From positions 1-64,000 of the forward strand of contig NZ_SEWE01000011.1 of the NCBI RefSeq assembly GCF_004167665.1: a stretch of 64,000 bases of DNA, read 5' to 3'. The notes beneath the pieces are model-generated. The model was not told the DNA's origin and did not search any database. It saw nothing but the letters and a program-made list of their open reading frames with translations. This DNA is from Hymenobacter persicinus. Its GTDB lineage: Bacteria > Bacteroidota > Bacteroidia > Cytophagales > Hymenobacteraceae. The translations under genes and the position numbers were made by a program. Position 1 is the first letter of the stretch; the number at the start of each line of letters is the position of its first letter. Positions 8,003-16,336 of the stretch are shown here, piece after piece.

Positions 8003-8263
8003 ATGCTGAAAGCTATTACCGCCGCCGCCTGCCTGACCGTCGCCGCCCTGGCCCTGAGCGCCACCCCGGCCCGGGCCCAGATCAACATCAACATCGGGCC
8101 GCCCGCCCCCCAGTACGTGGTGGTGCGCGAGGCCCGGCCGGTGAAAAAGTGGAAGGGCCCCAAATACCGCAAGGGCGCCGTGCTGCTCGTGCCCGCCGGC
8201 CCGGCCTACTACTATGACCGGGGCCACGGACACGGGCACGGCCGGGGTCGGGGCCGCCACTAA
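8003..8263 (+). CDS. Small secreted His/Gly/Arg-rich protein
   Basis: 86 residues: signal peptide (MLKAITAAACLTVAALALSATPARAQ), then ININIGPPAPQYVVVREARP and a tail of alternating Gly, His and Arg (RGHGHGHGRGRGRH). The opening I-N-x-N-I-G-P-P-A-P is common in short YXWGXW-like or wall-exposed secreted proteins of Bacteroidota. The His-rich end could bind metal ions, which is inference only. The start is the ATG that opens the signal peptide; a longer upstream frame has no signal. A hairpin terminator follows. Confidence 0.65.
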   Translation: MLKAITAAACLTVAALALSATPARAQININIGPPAPQYVVVREARPVKKWKGPKYRKGAVLLVPAGPAYYYDRGHGHGHGRGRGRH

Positions 8264-8286
8264 GCCGGCTTTCACCCAGTACTCTA

Positions 8287-8319
8287 CAAAAGGCTTCCCT
8301 ACCCGGGGAGCCTTTTTTT
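8287..8319 (+). terminator. Rho-independent terminator
   Basis: AAAAGGCTTCCC pairs with GGGGAGCCTTTT (one G-T pair), followed by a run of Ts. Confidence 0.85.
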
Positions 8320-8379
8320 GCGGCCGGCTCGGCGGCGGCCGGCACGCTCCGGCAGCTTCCATCCGGCCCGAAAATGCCC

Positions 8380-8399
8380 TTACTTTGCTGATACCTTTC
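8380..8399 (+). promoter_or_regulatory. Possible -7 region of T9SS repeat protein
   Basis: Two overlapping 7-of-8 matches to TAnnTTTG occur, TTACTTTG (8380) and TACCTTTC (8392), 20-40 bases before the ATG. Which one is used cannot be told. Confidence 0.35.
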
Positions 8400-8419
8400 A
8401 CGTTTCGACTATCCTCGTT

Positions 8420-10138
8420 ATGAAGCATTTTACTCGACTTACGGGCTTGGCGGCGCTGGCCGCCCTGGCTTGGCCGGGTCCGGTGGCCCACGCCCAGACC
8501 GTTCCATCCTGGCAACAGGCCCTGCTTATCAATCAGACTCCCGCCAACCTTGCCGAAGTGGCCGCCACGGCCCTCGATGCCAACGGCAACGTGTACCTGG
8601 CCGGCAGCTTCCTGGGGACCATCACCATCGGCAACACCACGCTTAGCAGCACCGCCGGGCAGGACCCCGACGTGTTCGTGGCCAAGTGGAGCCCGGCTAC
8701 CAACAGCTTCGTGTGGGCGCAAAAAGCCGGGGGCACGGGCCGCGACATGGCCACGGCCCTGGCCGTCAATGGCAGCAGCGTATACGTGGCCGGCACCTTT
8801 GCCAGTACCCAGGCCAGCTTCGGCAGCTTCCCGCTCACCAACTCCACCGGCGTCGACGATATCTTCGTGGCCAAGCTCACTGATGCCGGCTCCAGCAGCA
8901 GCTTTGGGTGGGCCACCCGGGCCGGCGGCATCGGCGGCGACCGGGCCACGGCCCTGGCCGTCAGCGGTGCCGACGTGTACGTGGCCGGCGCCTTCGACAG
9001 CCCTTCGGCCTTTTTTGGGACGCAGACGCTCAACAACGCCGGCAGCGGCAGTGCCGACGCCTTCGTGGCCCGCCTCACCGATGCCGGCGCTTCCGCCAGC
9101 TTCACGTGGGCCACGCGCGCCGGCGGCCAGCTCGATGACCAGGCCACCAGCCTGGCCGTGAGTGGGGGCAGCGTCTACCTCAGCGGCTTTTATCGGAGCA
9201 TCACGGCCCGATTTGACAATTATACCCTCATCAATGCGGCTACCGGCGGCGACATCTTCGTGACCCGACTCGCGGCCACCGACGGCGCCTACACCTGGGT
9301 GCAGCGCGCCGGGGGCACAGGGCACGACGTGGCCACGGCCCTGGCCGTGAATGGCAGCAGCGTGTACGTGGCCGGCTACTTCAGCAGCCCCGTGGCGGAC
9401 TTCGGCAGCCTCAGCCTGACCAACGCCGACGCCAGCATCAACGCCTATGCCGACGTGTTCGTGACCAAGCTCACCGACGCGGGCAGCACCGGCTCCTTCG
9501 TCTGGGCCCAGCGGGGCGGCAGCCGGGACACCGACATAGCCACGGCCCTAGCCGTGCGCGGCACCGACCTCTACGTATCGGGCTACTACGCAGGCTCCAA
9601 CACTAGCTTCGGCGCTACGATGCTACCCAACGCCCGCGCCAACGACGTCTTCGTGGTCCGGCTCACCGATGATGCGTCGATGCCCGGCTCCTTCGTGTGG
9701 GCGCTGGCGGCCGGGGGCACCGGCGGCGACGCGGCCAAAACCCTGGCCGTGCGCGGTACCAGCGTGTACGTGGCCGGCGTGGTCACGCCCCCCGCCACGT
9801 TTGGCGCCCTAGCCCTCACCAACCCCGCCAGCAGTGACGGGGCCACCTTCCTGGCCGTGCTCAACGACCCGGTCACGCTGGCGGCTAAGTCGGCCCGCGC
9901 CCTGCCGGGCCTGGCGCTCTACCCCAATCCTGCCCGCGGTGCCGCTACCCTGCAGCTGCCGGCCGGCGTGGGTTCGGCCACCCTTACCCTGCTGGATGCC
10001 CTGGGTCGGGTGGTGCGGTCGGGCTCTGTAACTGAGCGGCAACACGAGCTGAGCCTGGCCGGCCTGGCACCGGGGCTTTACACCCTGCGCGTGCAGGCCG
10101 CTGGCCAGGTGGCAACCCGGAGTTTGGCCGTGGAATAA
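8420..10138 (+). CDS. SBBP-type beta-propeller repeat protein with T9SS sorting domain
   Basis: A secreted surface protein of 572 residues. The signal peptide (residues 1-26, ending VAHAQ) is followed by about seven degenerate repeats of roughly 60-65 residues. The repeats are built around D-x-A-T-A-L-A-V-x-G-S-S-V-Y-V-A-G-x-F, F-G-x-x-x-L-T-N and D-x-F-V-A-K-L-T-D, the SBBP (seven-bladed-beta-propeller) pattern. The final 80 or so residues are a type A T9SS sorting domain (L-Y-P-N-P-A-R-G, V-V-R-S-G, G-L-Y-T-L-R-V). Ligand and role are unknown; such proteins are often adhesin-like. It lies between two strong hairpins, so it is probably monocistronic. Confidence 0.88.
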   Translation: MKHFTRLTGLAALAALAWPGPVAHAQTVPSWQQALLINQTPANLAEVAATALDANGNVYLAGSFLGTITIGNTTLSSTAGQDPDVFVAKWSPATNSFVWAQKAGGTGRDMATALAVNGSSVYVAGTFASTQASFGSFPLTNSTGVDDIFVAKLTDAGSSSSFGWATRAGGIGGDRATALAVSGADVYVAGAFDSPSAFFGTQTLNNAGSGSADAFVARLTDAGASASFTWATRAGGQLDDQATSLAVSGGSVYLSGFYRSITARFDNYTLINAATGGDIFVTRLAATDGAYTWVQRAGGTGHDVATALAVNGSSVYVAGYFSSPVADFGSLSLTNADASINAYADVFVTKLTDAGSTGSFVWAQRGGSRDTDIATALAVRGTDLYVSGYYAGSNTSFGATMLPNARANDVFVVRLTDDASMPGSFVWALAAGGTGGDAAKTLAVRGTSVYVAGVVTPPATFGALALTNPASSDGATFLAVLNDPVTLAAKSARALPGLALYPNPARGAATLQLPAGVGSATLTLLDALGRVVRSGSVTERQHELSLAGLAPGLYTLRVQAAGQVATRSLAVE

Positions 10139-10468
10139 CCGTCGTGCTTTTTTCTGCCGCAGGCCCGCATTCCCGGAATGCGGGCCTGTTTGATTTCCAG
10201 CCCGCACGGTCCGCGCCCTGCTCCAACGGCGGCACGCAGTCCGATTCTACTACTCCCGCGCCCCGCCAAAACCGAACGGTCTGCCCGGCTTCGGACACAA
10301 TTGGGTGGTAGCTTTCCAGCCTATTTCACAGCAATCAACTGATAAACAAACATTTATTCACCTGGCACGGCGCTTGGCTGCTTAGTAGGCAGAACGGGGC
10401 GGGCTTGTCCGATAACGCACAGGCGGCCCCGCTAACTCACTTTATTCACCTACTTCTCCCTTACCGCT
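10139..10468. other. Intergenic region, 330 bases
   Basis: Holds the terminator at 10160. The remainder shows no open frame with coding character and no clear TAnnTTTG box. Confidence 0.5.
10160..10192 (+). terminator. Rho-independent terminator
   Basis: CAGGCCCGCATTC pairs perfectly with GAATGCGGGCCTG around a 3-base loop, 21 bases after the stop of the T9SS repeat protein. Confidence 0.85.
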
Positions 10469-10918
10469 ATGAAACGTCTGTTTGCCGTTGCCCGCCCCAC
10501 TTCCACCCTCCGCTTTGCCGCCCGCACCCTCACCCTGGGGATTTTGCTGCTGAGCGGGCTCGGCACGGCGCCCCGCGCCCTGGCCCAGCACGCCTCCCCG
10601 GTTTCCGTCACCAGCGTGGATGCCGAAAGCATCCGGGTGCGCATCGACAACGCCGCCGGGCAGCCCGGCCGGGTGCAGGTGCTGAACCTGACCAGCGGGC
10701 AGGTGCTGTTCGACGAAGCCTATTCGGCCACCGCCTACGGGCACCGGTTCAACTTCCGCCAGCTCCCCGCCGGCCCTTACGCCCTGCTGCTGCGCGCCGC
10801 CGGCACCCAGTATCGCTACACCCTGCAGGTGCAGGACGGCGCGGCGGGCACCTCCGTGGCCCTACGCACCATCAAGGCCCGCCTGCCCAAGCAAGCCCTG
10901 GCCGCCGCCGACCTCTAG
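10469..10918 (+). CDS. Hypothetical secreted protein with Ig-like/T9SS-tail-like fold
   Basis: 149 residues. A long basic signal region (MKRLFAVARPTSTLRFAAR, then a hydrophobic stretch ending ALAQ) precedes a single small beta domain. V-Q-V-L-N-L-T-S-G-Q-V-L-F-D, then L-P-A-G-P-Y-A-L-L-L-R-A and Y-R-Y-T-L-Q-V-Q resembles the sandwich of T9SS sorting domains. About 30 residues follow that core, so it is not a standard terminal sorting signal. Function unknown. No partner gene is close enough to suggest an operon. Confidence 0.6.
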   Translation: MKRLFAVARPTSTLRFAARTLTLGILLLSGLGTAPRALAQHASPVSVTSVDAESIRVRIDNAAGQPGRVQVLNLTSGQVLFDEAYSATAYGHRFNFRQLPAGPYALLLRAAGTQYRYTLQVQDGAAGTSVALRTIKARLPKQALAAADL

Positions 10919-10968
10919 GGCATAGAGCAGCCGGGTGAGCAGCTTATTTTCCGGCGATACCGCCCACC

Positions 10969-10976
10969 TACCTTTG
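10969..10976 (+). promoter_or_regulatory. TAnnTTTG -7 box of outer-membrane barrel gene
   Basis: TACCTTTG is a perfect match, with TTTT about 18 bases upstream as a weak -33. It implies a leader of roughly 95 bases before the ATG at 11078. Confidence 0.6.
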
Positions 10977-11077
10977 GGGGCCGAATATGACCCTGCACGC
11001 TGCCTTAAACAGCCCCGAAGGCTCTTTTTATCTTCTCTCGCTGCTTCTAAACTTTTTACCTACGCTCTTTTATCAAC

Positions 11078-11761
11078 ATGCGCACATTCTTACTAATCGG
11101 CGCGGCGGCGCTGGCGGCCCTGCCGGCCCTGGCTCAGGCTCAGACGGCGGCTCCGGCCCAATTCGGCGTCCGGGCTGGCCTGAGCCGGTCGGTGCTCGAC
11201 GGGCTCATTAATCAGGAAGCTGACTACCGCAACGACCTGCACGCGGGCGTGTTTCTGCGCTACCGGCTGTCCTCGCGCGTGGCCCTGCAGCCCGAGTTGA
11301 CCTTCGCCCGCCAGGGTTACCGCAGTACCAAGCCCTACGGCGTGCTCCCCCTGGAAAGCACGACCACCATGACCTACCTGAACGTGCCGCTGCTGCTCAA
11401 ATTCTACGTGGGCCAGGTGTTCAACGTGCAGGCCGGCCCCCAGGTAGGGTTTCTGCTCGGCGCGCGCCGGGAAGGACAGCTGGGCTGGAGCTTTCCTCCG
11501 GGTACGAGCGAGGTCAACTACATCACCGGTACTGAGGATGCCAAAAGCGAGTTCGGCACCGATGCCGGGCTGGTCGTGGGCCTGGGCGCCGACCTGAAAA
11601 ACGGTCTGACGTTCTCGGCCCGGGCCAACTACGGCCTCAAAGACATCAACCACAACGCTGCCGACCAGGCGTTCCGCAAGCGCATCGGTATCGACGGGGG
11701 CATCCACACCCGCACGCTGGAATTCTCGGTCGGCTACGCCTTCGGCCGCGGCAGGAAGTAG
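11078..11761 (+). CDS. PorT-family outer-membrane beta-barrel protein
   Basis: 227 residues: signal peptide to ALAQAQ, then the amphipathic strands of a small outer-membrane barrel (G-V-R-A-G-L-S-R-S, HAGVFLRYRLSSRVALQPEL, Y-L-N-V-P-L-L-L-K-F-Y, VQAGPQVGFLLGA, ending in the aromatic-rich strand EFSVGYAFGRG). The N-V-P-L-L-L-K and G-P-Q-x-G-F-L blocks are characteristic of the outer-membrane beta-barrel family typified by PorT (PF13568). Function of individual members is mostly unknown. A second member is at 46511. A strong terminator follows. Confidence 0.82.
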   Translation: MRTFLLIGAAALAALPALAQAQTAAPAQFGVRAGLSRSVLDGLINQEADYRNDLHAGVFLRYRLSSRVALQPELTFARQGYRSTKPYGVLPLESTTTMTYLNVPLLLKFYVGQVFNVQAGPQVGFLLGARREGQLGWSFPPGTSEVNYITGTEDAKSEFGTDAGLVVGLGADLKNGLTFSARANYGLKDINHNAADQAFRKRIGIDGGIHTRTLEFSVGYAFGRGRK

Positions 11762-11790
11762 CTTGTCGCTTGCTGCTCCCTGTTTCCTCT

Positions 11791-11823
11791 AAGCCCCGCG
11801 CCAGCAGCTGACGCGGGGCTTTT
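11791..11823 (+). terminator. Rho-independent terminator
   Basis: AAGCCCCGCG pairs with CGCGGGGCTT across an 11-base loop, followed by TTT. Confidence 0.8.
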
Positions 11824-12026
11824 CGATTACGCTGGCCGCCGCCGGGCGCCGGAAAGCCTACCAGCCGCTGGTCTGCCCCGGTGCCGGGCCTTTTGCAACC
11901 TGGACCGGGCAAGGCGAGTCTGTACCTTCCGGATTATCCTGGCTTCGCGGCGCTTCAGCGGCGCTGCGTAGGGCCGCCGACGTCTGGCTAATGTATTCTT
12001 ACCTGTATCCTTAACCTGCTGCGTAC

Positions 12027-13796
12027 GTGACTCGTCTTCTGTGCTGCCTGCTGGCCCTTGGGCTTAGCGGGGCTCCCTCGTTTGCTTATGCCCAGACGTC
12101 ACCCCCTCCGCCGGCGCCGCCGTCGGAGGCTACGGCCCTGGCCGCGGCTCTGCCGCCCCTGGCCCGCCTCACACCCCGCCAGGTAGACAACATCACGGCC
12201 CTGGGGCAGGTCTGGGGGTTTCTGAAGTATTTCCACCCCGCCGTGGCCGGGGGGCAGCGCGACTGGGACACGGAATTCTTGCGCCAGCTGCCCGGCGTGC
12301 TGGCCTGCCGCTCGCAGGCCGCGCGCAGCCGCCTGCTCAGCGCCTGGATTACGGAGCTGGGACCCGTGCCGGCCTGCCCGACCTGCGCCACCCCACCGAC
12401 GGCGCCTGTGCGCTTGGCCGCCGACCTGGGCTGGGCCCACGATGCCCGGCGCTTCAGCGCCCCACTACGCCAGCAGCTGGCCTACATTGAGGCCAACCGC
12501 TACCAGGGCCCTGCTTACTACGTGACCCGCACGGGCTCCACCACCAACTTTCCCCACGAGGAAGCCTACGCCGAGCCGAGCCTGCCCTCCCAGGGTTTGC
12601 GCCTGCTGGGGTTGTGCCGCTACTGGAACCTGTTTCAGTACTACTACCCCTACCGCTACGCCCTCGACGAGGACTGGGCCCGGGTGCTGCCCGCCCTGCT
12701 GCCCCGCTTTGCCCAGACGGCCACCCCGCTCGAGTACCGGCACGCGGCCCTGGCCCTGTTTGCCCGCGTCCACGACGGCCACGCCCGCTTCTACCCGCCC
12801 GACCCGCTGCTCGAAGCCGAGCGCGGCGCCTACCAGGTGGCCGCCGACGTGCAGTTTCTCGCCGACCAGGCCGTGGTGACCCGGGTGCGCCCCGCTGGAA
12901 AGGGGCCCGCTTCGCCCCTGGCCCCCGGCGACGTGCTGACCCACGTGGCGGGTACTTCCGTCAAAGAGCTGGCCCGGCAGCGCCTGCCCGAAACCGGCGG
13001 CTCCAACCGGGCGGCCCAGCTCAACACCATTGCCCTGAACCTGCTCTACTGCGCCAGCCCGGAACTGCCGGTCCAGGTTCTGCGCGCCGGCCGGCCCCTG
13101 CGCCTGCTCGTGCCGGCCGTGGCCGTGGGCACGCCCGCGCTGCCCCCGGCCGCGGCCGACAGCCTGTACCGCTTCCTGACGCCCGACATCGGCTACATCG
13201 ACATGGCCCGGATTACGCCGGCCAAAGTGCCCGCCATCATGCAGACCTTTGCCCATACCAAGGGCATTGTGGTGGACCAGCGGAACTACCCCGGCTCGTT
13301 TGTGGCCACCTACCTGCCCGCGTTTGCCCTGTCCCGGCCCGTGGTGTTTGCCAAGTTCACCCGCTACGACCCCACCTATCCGGGGCGCTTCCTCTGGGAA
13401 TCGCCTGACACGCTCCGCCCCATCGGGGCCACCCGCGGCAACCCCGCCCGCCTGCCGCCCTACCCCGGGCAGGTGGTGGTGCTGGTGAATGAGGTGAGCC
13501 GCAGCCTGGCCGAATTCACTACTATGGCCTTTCAGGCCACCCCGCGCGGCACGGTGCTGGGCAGCCAGACCGCCGGCGCCGACGGCAACTCCACCCCCAT
13601 CACCCTGCCCGGGGGCCTCAAGACCCTGCTCACCGGCATTGGCGCCTACTACCCCGACGACCGCGAAACCCAGCGCGTGGGCCTGCGCATCGACGTGCCC
13701 GTGCGCCCCACGGTGGCCGGCCTCCAGCAGGGCCGCGACGAGCTGCGCGACCGGGCCGTGGAGCTGATCCGGCAGGCGCCGACGGCCGGGCAGTAG
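12027..13796 (+). CDS. S41 family peptidase, exported
   Basis: A 589-residue serine protease of the C-terminal-processing (tail-specific) S41 type. Starting at GTG 12027 gives a clean signal peptide (LLCCLLALGLSGAPSFAYAQ). An N-terminal block (LGQVWGFLKYFHP, RYWNLFQYYYPYR, HDGHARFYPP) is typical of Bacteroidota S41 proteins. It precedes a PDZ-like part (P-L-A-P-G-D-V-L-T-H-V-A-G) and the catalytic domain from about residue 380 (I-G-Y-I-D-M-A-R, VVLVNEVSRSLAEFTTMAF, GSQTAGADGNSTPITLPGG). The catalytic Ser is probably the second Ser of S-R-S-L-A-E, where the family usually has T-A-S-S-G-E. Expected in the periplasm; substrates unknown. Confidence 0.85.
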   Translation: MTRLLCCLLALGLSGAPSFAYAQTSPPPPAPPSEATALAAALPPLARLTPRQVDNITALGQVWGFLKYFHPAVAGGQRDWDTEFLRQLPGVLACRSQAARSRLLSAWITELGPVPACPTCATPPTAPVRLAADLGWAHDARRFSAPLRQQLAYIEANRYQGPAYYVTRTGSTTNFPHEEAYAEPSLPSQGLRLLGLCRYWNLFQYYYPYRYALDEDWARVLPALLPRFAQTATPLEYRHAALALFARVHDGHARFYPPDPLLEAERGAYQVAADVQFLADQAVVTRVRPAGKGPASPLAPGDVLTHVAGTSVKELARQRLPETGGSNRAAQLNTIALNLLYCASPELPVQVLRAGRPLRLLVPAVAVGTPALPPAAADSLYRFLTPDIGYIDMARITPAKVPAIMQTFAHTKGIVVDQRNYPGSFVATYLPAFALSRPVVFAKFTRYDPTYPGRFLWESPDTLRPIGATRGNPARLPPYPGQVVVLVNEVSRSLAEFTTMAFQATPRGTVLGSQTAGADGNSTPITLPGGLKTLLTGIGAYYPDDRETQRVGLRIDVPVRPTVAGLQQGRDELRDRAVELIRQAPTAGQ

Positions 13797-13805
13797 TCTA
13801 CGCCA

Positions 13806-13830
13806 CCCCAGCCACTCAGCGGCTGGGGTT
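13806..13830. terminator. Bidirectional terminator
   Basis: ACCCCAGCC pairs with GGCTGGGGT just after the S41 stop; its right edge touches the stop codon of the convergent small gene. Confidence 0.75.
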
Positions 13831-14033
13831 TAAGCAAACAGCCGGCACACCAGCGCCCAGGCCGCCACAATGATGACCACGCAGCCCATCGTCACCAGGT
13901 AGTTGACCACGAAGGTCAGCAGCGGGTCGTGGGCGAAGAGCCAGTGCATGCCCGAGGGCACCAGGGCAACCGCCGCCGCCGGCTTCAGGATGTCCCACCC
14001 GGCGGTGAGGATGGTTTTGGCTTTGTTGAACAT
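13830..14033 (-). CDS. Small membrane protein, hypothetical
   Basis: 67 residues with a basic N-terminus (MFNKAKTILTAGW) and two hydrophobic segments (PAAAVALVPSGMHWLFA; FVVNYLVTMGCVVIIVAAWALVCRLFA). It is likely an inner-membrane protein with two helices. No family recognised. Convergent with the S41 gene. Confidence 0.55.
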   Translation of the reverse strand: MFNKAKTILTAGWDILKPAAAVALVPSGMHWLFAHDPLLTFVVNYLVTMGCVVIIVAAWALVCRLFA

Positions 14034-14122
14034 GGGGGTAACGGCGTAGCCCGACCAGAGCTGACGCGAAGATAAGGCCCAGGCTCAGGATGAGAACTAA
14101 CTGGCGGCGCTCCGGCGCGGTG

Positions 14123-14740
14123 TTACCAGGGCGGGGGCTGGTCCTGGGGCTGGGACTCGGGTCCGTCCCAGTGCTGATGGTACTGCACGGAATCCTGCCG
14201 GGCCTGTTCGGCGCGCGCGGCCTGGTCGGCCCGGCGCATCTGCTCCAGCTCCTGGGGTGTCGGCCGGTAGTCGGTGGGGGCGGGCTGGCCCGGCGGCACG
14301 ACGGTGGCCAGCACGCCCAGGCCAACGACCAGCCCGCTCAGCCCCAGCGTCCACCGCGTCTGGCGGAGGTGGGCGGCGCGGGCCGGCGAAGCGGCGGGCG
14401 GGGTGCGGGGCGTGGTATTGGTGGCCAGGGCTACTAAGATTCCGGCCAGGGTGGGCAGGCCGAGCACCAGCAGCCACAGGTCCCACCGCACCTCGGCATA
14501 CACCACCAACAGCAAGACCCAGGGCGCCGCGGAGCAAACCGCCACCCCGCCCAGCAGTACGGGCAGCAGCAGGAGCGCCACTTCCCGCCCGCGGCTCCGG
14601 GGCTGGTGGGTGCGTCCCGCCAGTACCAGCCAGAGCATCAGCAGCTGGGGCAGCCACAGCACCACCGCGGCCTTCCACACGATGCCGCCCAGCCACCGGG
14701 CATCGGCGGCGCTGAAATCCAGTAACAGGGGTGGCAGCAT
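14123..14740 (-). CDS. Hypothetical multi-pass membrane protein
   Basis: 205 residues. Four to five hydrophobic segments (AVVLWLPQLLMLWLVLAG; VALLLLPVLLGGVAVC; WVLLLVVYAEV; LWLLVLGLPTLAGILVAL; LGLSGLVVGLGVLATVV) are followed by a charged Gln-rich cytoplasmic or periplasmic tail ending QDQPPPW. The opposite frames give no hydrophobic pattern, which supports this reading. No family recognised. It may be cotranscribed with the small membrane protein 89 bases downstream. Confidence 0.6.
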   Translation of the reverse strand: MLPPLLLDFSAADARWLGGIVWKAAVVLWLPQLLMLWLVLAGRTHQPRSRGREVALLLLPVLLGGVAVCSAAPWVLLLVVYAEVRWDLWLLVLGLPTLAGILVALATNTTPRTPPAASPARAAHLRQTRWTLGLSGLVVGLGVLATVVPPGQPAPTDYRPTPQELEQMRRADQAARAEQARQDSVQYHQHWDGPESQPQDQPPPW

Positions 14741-14924
14741 GAGAACGAAGCAGGGGACTGAGGTGGTCTAGCCGGAGTTACCCCTTTTCTTATCCGGGGC
14801 GCTGGCCTGGTTCGCTGGGGACTAGTCCTGCGGAGTACCTCCTTTGCCCACGACTCAGGCTGGGACAACGAGCACACCTGCGCGCTAAAAAACGTCCACG
14901 CCGGCGCCCGGCCCCGGCAATCCT

Positions 14925-15941
14925 TTAGCGGATGTTCTTGTCGAAAAAGGCAATGACGCTGGCATTCATGCCCAGGTGAAAGGCTTTCCGATCAAACTGT
15001 CCGGGGTCGGTACACAGCAGCGGCGGCGCGAGCAGGCCGCAGGGGGTCAGAAACGAGAAGTGCTCGGCGCCCGGCACCGAATGAAACTCGGCTCCCGAGC
15101 CAAGGGCCTCCCGGACCCGCTTGGTGTTGGTAGCATAGGAAACGACGGTGTCCTGCTCCCCGCTCCACAGCTGCACCGGCACCCGCACGGCAGCCAGCGC
15201 CCCGGGGCCCAGCGTGAATCCTAACCCCGGGGCGGCCACCACGGCGGCCCTGATTCTCGGGTCGGCCGCATAGGTGTTGCCTTCCTTCGCCTTGTCGGGG
15301 TCCAGCAAGGGGGAGTTGCCCTCGCGCAGCACCGTGCAAATAAACTCCGGCGACTCGGCGCAGTGCCCGGCAATCAGGCGCAGGTCGGGCTGGGCACCTA
15401 CGGCGGTCAGCACGGTGATGCCGCCGGCTGAAAAGCCAAAGGCGCCGACGCGGGCCGGGTTGAGGTGCGCGTGTCCCGGCCAGCTCTTGAGCATGTAGTC
15501 GAGGGTGAGGCGCAGCTGGCGGTTGCGCCCCCCGAGCCAGGCAACGGTGCCGGCCGCGCTTTGGTCGGCGTAGTTGTCGCCGCTATGCATGGGGGCGGCC
15601 ACCACGTAGCCGGCGTCAGCCAGAGCCAGGGCCAGGTCGGCATGGCTGCCGGGGCCCCCGGCATTGCCGTGCGAGAGCACCACCAGCGGTAAGCCGTTGC
15701 CCGCTACGGGCCCGTCGGCGGCTACATCCATCAGGTTGAGGCCCAGCTGGGTCGTGGGCCAGGTGCGGGCCTGGGTGGGGTACCAGATGCCGACCGTAAA
15801 GGGTTGCCCATTGGAATCAGTGGCCCGGGTTAGCTGGAATCCCACCCGTCGCTCCGTGCGCATAGCCTTCCAGACCACGGCCGCGCCAATTCCCACGACC
15901 AGAACAACAAGACCAAGTAGTAGCCGACGAATCCATTTCAT
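14925..15941 (-). CDS. Alpha/beta hydrolase, membrane-anchored
   Basis: 338 residues with an N-terminal membrane anchor (MKWIRRLLLGLVVLVVGIGAAVV). The alpha/beta-hydrolase body carries the oxyanion segment VVLSHGNAGGPGSH, the nucleophile elbow G-F-S-A-G-G, a late Asp in S-G-E-Q-D and the catalytic His in G-A-E-H-F-S-F. The I-W-Y-P-T start of the body resembles platelet-activating-factor acetylhydrolase and dienelactone-hydrolase-like proteins; substrate unknown. The ATG at 15941 is chosen since it directly opens the anchor; the longer frame upstream lacks coding character. Confidence 0.82.
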   Translation of the reverse strand: MKWIRRLLLGLVVLVVGIGAAVVWKAMRTERRVGFQLTRATDSNGQPFTVGIWYPTQARTWPTTQLGLNLMDVAADGPVAGNGLPLVVLSHGNAGGPGSHADLALALADAGYVVAAPMHSGDNYADQSAAGTVAWLGGRNRQLRLTLDYMLKSWPGHAHLNPARVGAFGFSAGGITVLTAVGAQPDLRLIAGHCAESPEFICTVLREGNSPLLDPDKAKEGNTYAADPRIRAAVVAAPGLGFTLGPGALAAVRVPVQLWSGEQDTVVSYATNTKRVREALGSGAEFHSVPGAEHFSFLTPCGLLAPPLLCTDPGQFDRKAFHLGMNASVIAFFDKNIR

Positions 15942-16156
15942 CTGTTTCTCTAGCGGTAAAGGCGAGGGTATAGTGCTTGAATATGGGGTGAATGTAATGT
16001 TTAATTCCATCCGCCTCACTACCTCACTACCCCACCAGCCCTCCGTCCGTCACTTGGCACAGCCGAGCGACTGTGAGGGGAGAAGCCGCGCCGTCATCCC
16101 TTGTCACGTTGTGCCTATCACCCCCCGTCTATTATCCCTCGTCTGTCATTCCTCGT

Positions 16157-16328
16157 CTGTCATCCTGAGTGCAGCAAAGCGGAGCGAAGGACCTTCCTCG
16201 CCTACCTCAGAAAGCCGGATACCAACGTAAAAAACCCTTTACCACCGATGCAGTAAAGGGCTTTTCGCATGTAATGGGCCTTGTCACTCAGGCGAGGAAG
16301 GTCCTTCGGCTGCGCCTCAGGATGACAG
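16157..16328. repeat. Inverted repeat pair, CTGTCATCCTGAG family
   Basis: Left arm 16157-16202 and right arm 16291-16328 are inverted copies of one element. The 13-base block CTGTCATCCTGAG and the 17-base block GAAGGACCTTCCTCGCC are identical in both. The middle differs (16 bases left, 8 right). Each copy can itself fold around the GAAGGACCTTC palindrome. Elements of this type occur between genes in Hymenobacter and related genomes; mobility is not shown here. Confidence 0.75.
16228..16266 (-). terminator. Rho-independent terminator
   Basis: On the minus strand AAAAGCCCTTTAC pairs with GTAAAGGGTTTTTT; this ends the gene at 16337-17035. Confidence 0.75.
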
Positions 16329-16336
16329 CCAGGGGG

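Larger units (their letters stand above)
15942..16336. other. Intergenic region, 395 bases, repeat-rich
   Basis: Contains a direct repeat of CTCGTCTGTCAT (about 16133-16162), the long inverted repeat annotated at 16157-16328 and a terminator at 16228-16266. No gene seen. Confidence 0.6.

Noticed and set aside
7910..9325. 471-residue minus-strand open frame
   Set aside because: Antisense to the SBBP/T9SS protein; Gly/Ala/His-rich with no domain.
12027..13796. Loss of the S41 catalytic serine
   Set aside because: The usual T-A-S-S-G-E is altered, but a Ser remains at the expected place (S-R-S-L-A-E), so inactivation is not supported.
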